Shown one piece after another: positions 37,109 through 48,500 of a stretch of 64,000 nucleotides of DNA (within the stretch, counting starts at the first letter, position 1; every line of letters begins with the position of its first letter). The position numbers and the translations under genes are program-made. Location: NCBI GenBank assembly GCA_007844125.1, contig CM017563.1, positions 28,086,499 through 28,150,498 on the forward strand, in the 5' to 3' direction. This stretch comes from Sinonovacula constricta (Eukaryota > Mollusca > Bivalvia > Cardiida > Solecurtidae). The notes under the pieces were generated by a model. That model was given only the letters and a program-made list of their open reading frames with translations. It was not told the origin of the DNA and did not search any database.

Positions 37109-37362
37109 TGGGATTTGCTGCCATTTTACTGTGCAGCGACATTTCTATCATTATAGCACAGGGGCACTTAGGTGCCCAGGGACTGAAATTGGCCAGTCCA
37201 TTATACTGACACCGACTAGTCAGGCATAATGCTGTCCCCTTAGCACCGAGCGTTAGGAGGGAAGCCACTACTACCAATTTAAAAGTCTTTGGTTTGACTC
37301 GGTTGGGGTTTGAACCCACTACCTCCCGATCCGCAAGCCAACGCTCTACTGGCCGGTCACTA
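37109..37362 (-). mobile_element. tRNA-derived SINE, copy 1 (A-box deleted)
   Basis: Same family as 56153-56427, with shared blocks such as GTGCAGCGACATTTCTATCA and GTCCCCTTAGC. It is flanked by the direct repeat AAAAAGAGGAA at 37098-37108 and 37363-37373, the target duplication. On the minus strand the B-box region reads GGGTTTGAACCCACT-like in inverse; about 17 bp covering the A-box is missing relative to copy 2, so this copy should be transcriptionally dead. It sits inside the Tc1 transposase relic. Confidence 0.88.
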
Positions 37363-37752
37363 AAAAAGAGGAAATAAGAAAAAGGTTGTAGTATCTAAAG
37401 TTAATAGAGCCAAGTGACTGGTGTGGTACAGGGAGAAGAGAAGGTGGCCTGTTTCTGGAAGGTTGGATAAAGTTGTTATTTTGTGTTTTTTTCTGACGAA
37501 AGTCAGGTTGTGATAGGTTCTGATATACGTGTACTGATTTGGAGAAAACGCGGTGAAGACTTCAGGCCAGACCTGGTAAAATCATGTAAGAATAAGTGAT
37601 GGTATGGGGTTGAATTTGTTGGAATGGTGTAGGCACTTAAGTGAAAGTTGGCGGCAATATCAATGCACATAAATACGAACAGGTTCCTGACAATCATCTA
37701 TGGCCAATGATAGCTAGACTCTTTCTGGATAACTCATACTTATTCCAGGATG

Positions 37753-39428
37753 CAGCGTTTTTTTTCCTTCTTTAGCCGAGTCCGGTAAACGGACCCGTTC
37801 CCAATCGGTACCGGTCTTTCCCAATTTCGCGACCGGACCCTTCCCAATTCCGGGAACGGACCCTTCCCAATGACGCCGAAGAAGCATTTTTCCAAATTTC
37901 ATCAAAACAACCCACAAAAAAAGTTAAAAAAAAAAATCAAAAACAAACAAAATACCGTTCATTTCTTACTCATTTTCACTTACGCCGCTAGGATCGAAAA
38001 GTTATAGGAACGAACAAAATGTTAAAGACTGGTTTGCAATATCTAATGACAAACCACGAGGTATGAAAATAGAAACATAAACCAGTCGATTCACAGAATA
38101 TGTGACGCGATTGGCGCTGTGGCAAAAACAATGACGCGATGGTATTTCCCCAGTTTGGAATACGCTGATTGGCTAACAGCGAGAAATTCCTTTACCGTAA
38201 ATCGCATTTTCTGTTGACGTAAAAAAAAAGGCATGGCTGCTACGAAATTTTAAAATGACAATCGTCCAAATTATTCAGAATTTATGCATGTATAGCTTGC
38301 GTATAATAACCCTGACTTGACCTTTATGCAAGAATATATTATCTATCGAATACGAACGCAAAATTAGTTATCCGTGATTGATTTTCATTTGCATGCGTAA
38401 ATTGCCGAGGTGGAAGGAAGGCGTGGTATTGATCGTATATAGGTGTGAGCTAGATCGTTAATAGATGCAAATATTAAAGGTCAAGTCGGGGTTATTATAC
38501 GCAAGCTATAATGCTTCACTAAAAGCATATTATGAAATAGCAATGGATAACTTTTAAATACAAGCATTGTTTTTCAAAAAACCCAGTAGATTTTGAGTTA
38601 AATCATGCAAGTTAAGATGTCTAAAACCTTTAAATGGCACATCGTCTCGAATTTTGATCCCATGTTGTTGTTTTTCTGTTGCCGTTTTGGTCCCGATTGA
38701 GAATTGTTTTTCTAAGTGAGTAATCAATATTTTTAATGTTATAAACAGAAAGACTTCAGTTTAGATGGTTATATTAATAACAACACTGGTCACAACAGTC
38801 TGAAACAATACTGAAAATTGTCATTTACTGTATTTTTAAGTGGGTGGGGAATGATGATGTATACTATTCATTAGTGCATAACATTTCATAATTATAAATT
38901 AAGTTGCTTGTTTAGACAAGTTTATCTAGACAGTTTTTATAACAGTGGTTAACATTAAATATCTTTTATGTGTACACATTCTTTCATCAGTAAATTATTA
39001 TACTTGTTTTTATATCTACAGAATAATTCAAAGGCAGCCCCAGGGTGAGCCACAACAGTAAATACTACCGCAAACGACTAAAAACCGATCATTATTTCTT
39101 TTTTTTTTAACTTTTTCTTCATCAAAGTGATACATTTTATTGCACCATCACTTTGCTGAAACATTATCATGTTTCAAATAAACATGCTGATAAAAATATT
39201 TTAAGACTTTTTTTCACTTTATTCCTCTCAAGTCAATAAACTTACATACAAAGAATGCTAACCATTCACATTTATGCAAATATTGCAATATATTCACCTT
39301 GTACATGAAATTCCCAATTAGCCTAATTTTACGACGCGAAAATTCCCAATTTGGCACTTTTCACGATTCGAAAAATTCCCAATTTGATGGTACCGGACCC
39401 ATTCCCAATGAGGCAAAAAAAAACGCTG
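37753..39428. mobile_element. 1.68-kb non-coding TIR element inserted in the Tc1 relic
   Basis: Ends are CAGCGTTTTTTTT and AAAAAAAAACGCTG, with a looser match reaching the GTCCGGTA block about 35 bp inside. The target duplication is GGATG (37748-37752 and 39429-39433); deleting the element and one GGATG restores Tc1 frame continuity, which independently fixes the boundaries. Both subterminal regions carry about four copies of TTCCCAAT, in the same orientation at both ends, plus GGTACCGG. No transposase is encoded. A 5-bp duplication with CAG termini fits a hAT5-type or another minor superfamily; unresolved. Confidence 0.85.
38291..38510. mobile_element. ~220-bp inverted-repeat element inside the TIR element
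   Basis: The left arm TATAGCTTGCGTATAATAAC continues CCTGACTTGACCTTTAT; the right arm (about 38474-38510) is its reverse complement with one or two mismatches. A TA duplication at the ends would fit a Tc1/mariner-type MITE, but TA is also part of the arm, so this is uncertain. Confidence 0.75.
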
Positions 39429-39746
39429 GGATGACAATGCCCCAGTGCATCGCGAAGGTAACATCTCTCTTTACAAAGTCATAAAAAACATTAAATCAAT
39501 TTCATGGCCTGCAAAATCCCCGGATTTGAACCTAATTGAAAACTTCTATCGTGTAGGGTGTAATTTATAAACAGTGAGCAGGCTTTGTTTGATGAAATTT
39601 TGAGAATCTGGAGAGCATACCACCAGCCTATCTTCAGAATCTTTAAACAACGATTCCAAGAAGAATAATGCAAGTGATAAGACTTAAAAGTCATCTGACA
39701 AGGTAATAAGGTAAGAAATTCGTCTTAAAATGTTCATTTATTGTTA

Positions 39747-39955
39747 CAGGGTTGTCACTAGAAATATTTTGAGCAGGCTCAATTAACTTTTGAGGAGGCT
39801 AGGCTATGCAAGTGGCGATGGCGAGAAGCATTGCTAGGGGGGTCTGGGGGCATGCTCTTGACTGATTTTCATTTCTTTTTCCAAATTTGAGGCGGCCCGA
39901 TTTCCATTTGAGGCGGTCAAAATCGGCCGCCAGCCACCTCCTAATGACAACCCTG
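39747..39955. mobile_element. 209-bp hAT-like MITE
   Basis: Ends CAGGGTTGTCACTAG and CTAATGACAACCCTG are inverted repeats of the CAGGG type common in hAT elements. An imperfect 8-bp flanking repeat (ATTGTTAC and GCTGTTAC) is offset by one base. The interior has duplicated GAGGCGG and GGCGGTC blocks. Non-coding; lies in the HS6ST intron just after the Tc1 relic. Confidence 0.7.
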
Positions 39956-40112
39956 CTGTTACAGTTCATTGTTATATCGATCTGAAACACATGTACATGT
40001 GCCACGACTAGTCCAACATGGCAACAAATAAACGAATACTTATTTCGTCGCATTGTACCTACACAAAACCAGATGGTCTCTAAGTGGAAGTTTATTTCAC
40101 TTGCTAACTTAC

Positions 40113-40642
40113 TTTCTGGTTCTTCTTATCTTTTCCTTTTTGTTCATTGCATCTTCAACACACGTATTCAGCTCAGTCCAATCTGCATGAAGCCCACAAA
40201 TCCAGCCTGTAGAATAGCGACTGAACAACCAGATTGTCTTTTTACTTGTTAAGCAATCACAGCGTTTTTTCTTCTTATAACACTTACATGGAGATTCCAG
40301 ATCAAGGTTTTTAACAAGATGACGGCCAAATGTTGTACCTCCTGTTTTCTGCATGTGTAAGAAAACAATCACGTCTTCCTTTTCAAACTGGACTTGCTGG
40401 AATCTGTCTAGATCGGTGTCAGGAAAATCATTGGCTGGCAACATCCCTTGTTTATAGGCGTTGTACTGCGATTTTAACCCCAATTCGTGGTTCTCTTCTA
40501 TTTTTATCACAGATGAATCAAATGAGCAAAAGTTGTCGCCGCAGAAGTACGACACAAGGACGAGCCCGACGACGACTACCACTAACAGGAATGAAACCTG
40601 CTTCTTCCAGCCCATTTTGCCCAGATGCCGAATGTAAACCAT
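40113..40642 (-). CDS. HS6ST: Heparan-sulfate 6-O-sulfotransferase, first coding exon
   Basis: The enzyme transfers sulfate from PAPS to the 6-O position of glucosamine in heparan sulfate, in the Golgi lumen, shaping growth-factor binding. This exon gives residues 1-177: a short cytosolic tail, a membrane anchor at about 16-34 (FLLVVVVVGLVLV), a stem, then VFLHMQKTGGTTFGRHLV (about 94-111), the 5'-phosphosulfate-binding loop. CKCYKKKKRCDC holds the paired cysteines, and WLFSRYSTGWICGLHADWTE (138-157) contains the histidine regarded as the catalytic base in vertebrate homologues. The donor AAA|GTAAGT is in phase 2 and joins the exon at 32343 as RTRK-YHYITILRDP. An in-frame TAG 36 bp upstream limits the start. 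The Met at residue 10 (40615) has a stronger initiation context (AAAATGG) and may be the real start. Total length of 399 residues is typical of the family. Confidence 0.95.
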
Positions 40643-42590
40643 AGGAAAACTGGATGAATATCTTATCTTTAAAAACTAGATTTATATTTCTTCTCTTCAT
40701 CTGGTCCACTGTGTCATAATTTACAGTAAAATCATACATTCGATTCAAATTTGCCTTTGTGGCAACCATATTGGTTCGACTAATTCATTGCTAAGATGTT
40801 GTGGTGCGGATAACCATCGTCGACAATAAGAAAATACGGGATTAGATTTGTTTCGCATGAAATTTTGCAGAATAATGCACGTTGTTATTTTGAGATGTGC
40901 AGTTATCTAATTACGAAGGCCGATGTCAAAATTCACTTTAATCTCAATTTTCAGGTTTAAACAACACATTAAATATATGTAAAAAGATGCCAAAAAATGA
41001 CCATGGGGAAAAACTCTTTTAAGCCTTTTGAATATGTTATCACTGGTTATACTTCTTCGGTTTAAGACCAACATATAAAACCAAAATTCCAAAGGTCTTT
41101 AAATAAAGCATCAGAAAAGTTTAACGTTGTATAATTCTCAGTGCCTCTTGAGGCATAGGTCTAGGTGTTATTTCAAACTTTTTACTGACTTAAAACAGTT
41201 GATTTTGCCCACCAGCCTGAATACTGAATACCAACTGTAGGTGATTTTTTTTTTATAAAGGAGTATAATCTGTAATTGACCATTTTGATTAATTTTTATA
41301 TTTTTTTTATTTTTCGCTATAAATTTTCTTGCAGTTTCACTATAGTAATCTTTACAAATTCTTATAAATTTCATTAGGAACGGTAAAATGCCTTTAAAAT
41401 CTCATATTATAGGCAGTTCATATTGCAGAAAATTTTAAAACTAGTTGTATGTGTCTTACTATCTTCAAACTTGAGATATTTGCTTTTATAGATAGAGTAA
41501 ATTTTAAACACACCCAAAAAAACTCGGATTTTTGCTCGGGGGTACATGTATGCAAAGTTCTGTATTTTTATAAGTATTTGTCCAAAGTGTGATCTTATTG
41601 TTCTGATTTATCATGACATGATTATGTAACAGGAAAATTGGTTAAAATTTGAATATAGAACAGAAGAATTTGAAAAAAAAAATGGTACTTTTTCATTTTT
41701 TGTTCCAGCACAATTTACGGTGTTTTTGAAAATCAAGGGTCACTTCATAAAAATGCACATAACTTGAGTTACAAACGGTAAATTTCCTTAAAAATTCACC
41801 GTACGATGTGTTTTATAGTACAGATTCAAGAAACAGTATCATTATAAGGATTGTGGAAGGTCACCATTACAGGTCCAGAACCTTAACTACACCTCTCAAC
41901 GACACCCAACTGGACAGATCACAACTGAGAAATAGAATTATTTATTTCGCATTTTCGAAATGAAAGGAATGTTTTAGTTATTTCCCTTATGGAAAGGTAT
42001 TTTACCGTACTTTATATAGGAAAAAAGTATCTTTTTTGTTTGTTTTTAATGTGCTTATTTTAAAAAAAGCACTCAAACTTAAAAATTCTGATCTTGAGCA
42101 ATCAGTAAGTTTCCATTTTACGCGCATGCTTGAGTCTTGCGTTTATTATTATTAATTACTTAACTCTGATAACTTGGTACAATCCAGTAAAGTTATTCCT
42201 GTAAACCAGACGCGTAAAATTGTCCAATCAGTAGCTAAAATGAAGCTTATTTGTTTGCAAGTGCCAACGTGTCCAATATTGTACTTGGGTGTCCGTATCC
42301 AATTAAATATGTCAGGTTTACACTCTGCCCATACAGTCGTACAACATACGAAAACATTTCGGATTAAAAAAGCAATGTACGTGTTATGAGCGCCTATTTA
42401 CCAAGTGCAAACAGTTTATTTTTTACTTAACGAATATGTCTGTACAAGTATAGATTGTGGTGATGTTTTTTCTATCGTTAACGTTTTCATCTAATGTCAA
42501 TCAATATTATCCAAAGTAACGGGGTTTTCAGCAGTTCAACTCGCTATATATATGAAGACGTGACACATACAAGGTTTGTGAAGTTAGGAA
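40643..42590. other. HS6ST upstream region and AT-rich spacer
   Basis: The HS6ST promoter should lie just above 40643, but no TATA box or initiator stands out; a non-TATA promoter is likely. The remainder to 42590 is AT-rich with no recognised gene. An upstream 5' UTR exon cannot be excluded. Confidence 0.4.
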
Positions 42591-45500
42591 TTAGGAATTG
42601 GGTATTCAATATCCAGATACAACCGAATACCCAACCAGCTAGGAATTGGGTATTCGCGAATTTCCGGATACAACCGAATACCCAGCTAGGTATTGGGTAT
42701 GAAATATAGAGTTGCAATCGTATTCCAAGCTGGCTGGGAATTGGCAGCAGGGAATTGGGTATTCGAAATATGTTTATCATAGGAACAATTAAACGCAGAT
42801 TCTGAATATCGTGCTAGACCTGAATACCTATCTGGCTAGGAATTGGGTATTCGAAATATTTTAGCATAGGAACTATTCAAGCAGAGTTTGAATATAGAGC
42901 TAGACCTGAATACCCAGCTTGCTGCGGATTGGACATTCGAAATATTTGTTGTATAGGGAATTTTCAACGCAGAGCTTGACAATCGAGCTGGACCTGACTA
43001 CCTATCTGGCTGCGAATTGTGTATTTAAAATATTTTTATCATAGAAGCAAGTAACCGCAGATTCTGAATACCGAGCTAGAATTGAACACCTAGCTGGCTG
43101 GGAATTGGGTATTCAAAATATGTTTATTGTAGGAACAATTAAACGCAGATTCTGAATATCGAACTTGACCTGAATACCTACCTGGCTGGGAATTGGGAAT
43201 TCGAAATATTATTGGTATAGGAACTAATCTAGCAGAGTTTGAATATCGAGCTAGACTTGAATACTCAGCTTGCTGGGGATCGGGTATACGAAATATTTGT
43301 AGTACTGGGATTATTCAACGCAGAGTTTGAATATCGAGCTGGACCTGAATACCTACCTGGCTGGGAATTGGGTATTCAAAATATTCTTATCATAGGAACA
43401 AGTTACCATAGATTCTGAATATCGAGCTGGACTTGAATACTTAGCTGGCTGGGAATTGGTATTCGAAATATTGTCTGTGAAGATACTATTCAATGCAGAG
43501 CTTGAATATAGTGCTAGACCTGAATATCCAGCTGGCTGGGAATTTGGTATTCGAAATATTTTAGTATAGTGACTATTCAACGCAGAGTTTGAATGTCAAG
43601 CTACATTTGAATACCTAGGTGGCTGGGAATTGGATATTCGAAAACATTTCTGTAAAGATATTATTCAATGTAGAGTTTGAATACCGAGCTGGACCTGAAT
43701 ACCCAGCTCACCGGGAATGGGGTATTCAAAATTTTTTTATAGGAACAATTAAACGCAGATTCTGAAAATTGATGTAGACCAGAATACTTAGCTGGCTGGG
43801 AATTGGGTATTCGAAATATTCTTTGTATAGAAACTTAACAAGCAGAGTTTGAATATCGAGCTAGACCTGAATAGCCAGCTGGCTGGGAATTGGGTATTCG
43901 AGATATTTTTAATATATGGACTATTCCTCGCAGACTTTGAATATCGAGCTAGCCTTGAATACCTAGCTGGCTGGGAATTGGTATTCGAAATATTATCTGC
44001 GAAGATACTATTCAACGCAGAGCTTGAATATCGTGCTAGACCTGAATATCAAGCTGCCTGGGTTGGGTATTCGAAATATTTTTAGTATAGGGACTATTCA
44101 ACACTGAGTTTGAATATCGTGCTGGGCCTGAACAGCTAATTGGCAGGAATTGCGTATTCAAAATATTGTTATTATAGGAACAATTCAACGCAGATTCTGA
44201 ATATCCAGCTAGACTGGAATACCTTGCTGGCTAGGTATTGGGTATTAGAAATATTTTCTCTAAAAATACTATTCAACGCAGAGTTGGAATATCGAGCTTG
44301 ACCTGAATGCCTGTCTGGCTGGGATTTGGGTATTTAAATTTTTCTGCAAAGATAGTAGTCAACGCAGAGTTTGAATATCGAGCTAGACGTGAATACCCAG
44401 CTGGCTGGGAATTGGGTATTCGAAATATTATTGGTATAGGAACTATTCTAGCTGAATTTGAATATCGAGCAAGACGTGAATACCCAGCTGGCTGGGAATT
44501 TGGTATTCGAAATATTATTGGTATAGGAACTATTCTAGCAGAGTCTGAATATCGAGCTAGACCTGAATACCCAGCTTGCTGGGGATCGGGTATACGAAAT
44601 ATTTGTAGTATTGGGATTATTCAACGCAGAGTTTGAATACCGAGCTGGACCTGAATACCTACCTGGCTGGGAATTGGGTATTCAAAATATTCTTATCATA
44701 GGAACAAGTTACTACAGATTCTGAATATCGAGCTGGACTTGAATACCTATCTGGCTGGGAATTGGGTATTCAAGATATTCTTATCATAGGAACAAGTTAC
44801 CACAGATTCTGAATATCGAACTGGACTTGAATACCTATCTGGCTGGGAATTGGGTATTCAAGATATTCTTATCATAGGAACAAGTTACCACAGATTCTGA
44901 ATATCGAACTGGACTTGAATACCTATCTGGCTGGGAATTGGGTATTCAAAATATTCTTATCATAGGAACAAGTTACCACAGATTCTGAATATCGAGCTGG
45001 ACTTGAATACCTATCTGACTGGGAATTGGGTATTCAAGATATTCTTATCAAAGGAACAAGTTACCACAGATTCTGAATATCGAACTGGACTTGAATACCT
45101 ATCTGGCTGGGAATTGGGTATTCAAGATATTCGTATCATAGGAACAAGTTACCACAGATTCTGAATATCGAACTGGACTTGAATACCTATCTGGCTGGGA
45201 ATTGGGTATTCAAGATATTCTTATCATAGGAACAAGTTACCACAGATTCTGAATATCGAACTGGACCTGAATACCTATCTGGCTGGGAATTGGGTATTCA
45301 AAATATTCTTATCATAGGAACAAGTTACTACAGATTCTGAATATCGAACTGGACCTGAATACCTATCTGGCTGGGAATTGGGTATTCAAAATATTCTTAT
45401 CATAGGAACAAGTTACCGCAGATTCTGAATATCAAGCTGGACACGAATACTTAGCTGGCTGGTAATTCGTATTCGAAATATTATCTGCGAAGATACTATT

Positions 45501-48500
45501 CAATGCAGAGCTTGAATATCGTGCTGGACCTGAATATCCAGCTGGCTGGGTATTGGGTATTCGAAATATTTTAGTATAGGGACTATTCAACACTGAGTTT
45601 GAATATCGAGCTGGACCTGAACACCTAGTTGGCAGGAATAGCGTATTCAAAATATCATTATTATAGGAACAATTCAACGCACATTGTGAATATCAAGCTA
45701 AACTGGAATACCTTGCTGGCTAGGTATTGGGTATTCGAAATACTTTCTCTAAAAATGCTATTCGACGCAGAGTTGTTATATCGAGCTTGACCTGAATGCC
45801 TGTCTGGCTTTTTTTTAGTATAGGGACTATTCTAGCAGAGTTTGAATATCGAGCTAGACGTAAATACCCAGCTTGCTGCGGATTGGACATTCGAAGTATT
45901 TTTAGTATAGGGAATTTTCAACGCAGAGCTTGACTATCGAGCTGGACCTGACTACCTATCTGGCTGCGAATTGGGTATTCAAAATATTTTTATCATAGAA
46001 ACAAGTAACCGCAGATTCTGAATACCGAGCTAGACTCGAACACCTAGCTGGCTGGGAATTGGGTATTCAAAATATGTTTATTGTAGGAACAATCAGAGAA
46101 TATCGAGCTTGACCTGAATACCTATCTGGCTGGGAATTGGGTATTCGAAATATTTTCTGCTAAGGTAGTAGTCAACGCAGAGTTTGAATATCGAGCTAGA
46201 CGTGAATACCCAGCTGGCTGGGAATTGGGTATTGTTACGACCCGTCGCGCTTTATAAGTTTATTTATAAAGTGGCACGTTTACTAAACGACGAAATGGTG
46301 TAACAGAAAGAACAAGCCAGCAACAAACTAGTACAATAATGTTTTATTTTAAAAAATAATGAAAAAATATGGCGTAATAAAACAATAACAAATAAATGAA
46401 ACAAAATTTTAGAAGGCGAAATAAATATTAGCTTACAGATTGTCCCTTTAGGAGGTGTCCCTTTAACAATGCAACAAATAATCCAGCGCCGAATAATCCT
46501 GAAGAGTTACTGGTAGAATGTCCTTGTAGATAAGCACAGTTGAAATAATCCAAAGGTAGAACAATACACGAATGTTATTAATATAATCCAAATTCAACAC
46601 TTAAATATTTATGTTACTGTAGAATATAGTAAGTTCACGTAAGTTCCAACACAGAAATATTTAAGAAGCTGCAAGTATTTCCAAAGCAAACTTTTTATTC
46701 AAACTTCCAAACTCCCAAACTTACTTCAATTCGGCAAACACGCCCTTATATATACCCAAAGAATTTCCAGAACATTCACGTACCCAGAACATTTTCGAAG
46801 ATCAGTTAAAATAAACAATTGAACTTTCTCGCATGATCCTTTTTTCTAGCAGTTACGCGAATGCTACATCATCAAAACCACAACGGTAAACAACCCTTAA
46901 CCTGACTAGCGTAACCTTAAACGCTGGTGTAATATTGTACATAACAGTATTCGAAATATTATTGGTATAGGAACTATTCTAGCAGAGTTTGAATATCGAG
47001 CTAGACCTGAATACCCAGCTTGCTGGGGATCGGGTACACGAAATATGTGTAGTATTGGGATTATTCAACGCAGAGTTTGAATACCGAGCTGGACCTGAAT
47101 ACCTATCTGGCTGGGAATTGGGTATTCAAAATATTCTTATCATAGGAACAAGTTACCACAGATTCTGAATATCGAGCTGGACCTGAATACCTATCTGGCT
47201 GGGAATTGGGTATTCAAAATATTCTTATCATAGGAACAAGTTACCACAGATTCTGAATACCGAGCTGGACCTGAATACCTATCTGGCTGGGAATTGGGTA
47301 TTTAAGATATTCTTATCATAGGAACAAGTTACCACAGATTCTGAATATCGAACTGGACTTGAATACCTATCTGGCTGGGAATTGGGTATTCAAAATATTC
47401 TTATCATAGGAACAAGTTACTACAGATTCTGAATACCGAGCTGGACCTGAATACCTATCTGGCTGGGAATTGGGTATTCAAAATATTCTTATCATAGGAA
47501 CAAGTTACCACAGATTCTGAATATCGAACTGGACCTGAATACCTATCTGGCTGGGAATTAGGTATTCAAAATATTCTTATCATAGGAACAAGTTACTACA
47601 GATTCTGAATATCGAGCTGGACCTGAATACCTATCTGGCTGGGAATTGGGTATTCAAAATATTCTTATCATAGGAACAAGTTACCACAGATTCTGAATAT
47701 CGAACTGGACTTGAATACCTATCTGGCTGGGAATTGGGTATTCAAGATATTCTTATCATAGGAACAAGTTACCACAGATTCTGAATATCGAACTGGACCT
47801 GAATACCTATCTGGCTGGGAATTGGGTATTCAAAATATTCTTATCATAGGAACAAGTTACTACAGATTCTGAATATCGAACTGGACTTGAATACCTATCT
47901 GGCTGGGAATTGGGTATTCAAAATATTCTTATCATAGGAACAAGTTACCACAGATTCTGAATATCGAACTGGACTTGAATACCTATCTGGCTGGGAATTG
48001 GGTATTCAAAATATTCTTATCATAGGAACAAGTTACTACAGATTCTGAATATCGAACTGGACTTGAATACCTATCTGGCTGGGAATTGGGTATTCAAAAT
48101 ATTCTTATCATAGGAACAAGTTACTACAGATTCTGAATATCGAACTGGACTTGAATACATAGCTGGCTGGGAATTGGTATTCGAAATACTATCTGCGAAA
48201 ACACTATTTAACGCAGAGCTAAAATACCGTGCTAGACCTGAATATCTAGCTGGCTTGGTATTCGAAATATTTTTAGTATAGGGACTATTCAACACTGAGT
48301 TTGAATATCGAGCTGGACCTGAACACCTAGTTGGCAGGAATAGCGTATTCAAAATATTGTTATTGTAGGTACAATTCAACGCACATTCTGAATATCAAGC
48401 TAGACTAGAATACCTTGCTGGCTAGGTATTGGGTATTCGAAATATTTTCTCTAAAAATACTAATGAACGCAGAGTTGGAATATCGAGCTTGACCTGAATG

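Larger units (their letters stand above)
36768..39668 (+). pseudogene. Tc1-type DNA transposon transposase relic, broken by two insertions
   Basis: A DD34E-type cut-and-paste transposase. The N-terminal helix-turn-helix starts at MGRKDAELSSKL (36768) with LSIAEILRRLQ; after a frameshift KFRETGSVENLHRSGRPQRL gives the GRPR-like linker, then NRRDSLSEITSKFNEGR. A SINE interrupts at 37109. The catalytic core resumes after 37374: FSDESQVVIGSD (first aspartate, about 37487-37520) and YIWRKRG-like sequence. A TIR element splits the second catalytic motif at 37752/39429; across that gap the frame reads FQDDNAPVHR. The third motif SPDLNLIENF lies at about 39514-39543, and a stop falls near 39666. Terminal inverted repeats of the transposon were not identified. 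Frameshifts and stops show it is dead. Antisense to HS6ST. Confidence 0.88.
32344..40112 (-). other. HS6ST intron (7.77 kb), rich in inserted elements
   Basis: Bounded by GTAAGT (minus strand, from 40112) and the acceptor TTACAG ending at 32344. It carries a TA microsatellite, a 22-bp AG-rich direct duplication near 35646-35691, three inverted-repeat elements and the Tc1 nest. The gene is read on the minus strand, so the plus-strand transposase relic lies antisense to it. The rest is AT-rich with no recognised exon; an alternative exon cannot be excluded. Confidence 0.85.

Noticed and set aside
40330..40644. 104-codon plus-strand frame opposite HS6ST exon 1
   Set aside because: An antisense shadow of a well-supported exon; no motif or independent signal.
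46233..46946. Unique host sequence interrupting the satellite
   Set aside because: The exact GTAT flanking duplication, TG...CA ends, TATA box and AATAAA make a solo LTR the better explanation.
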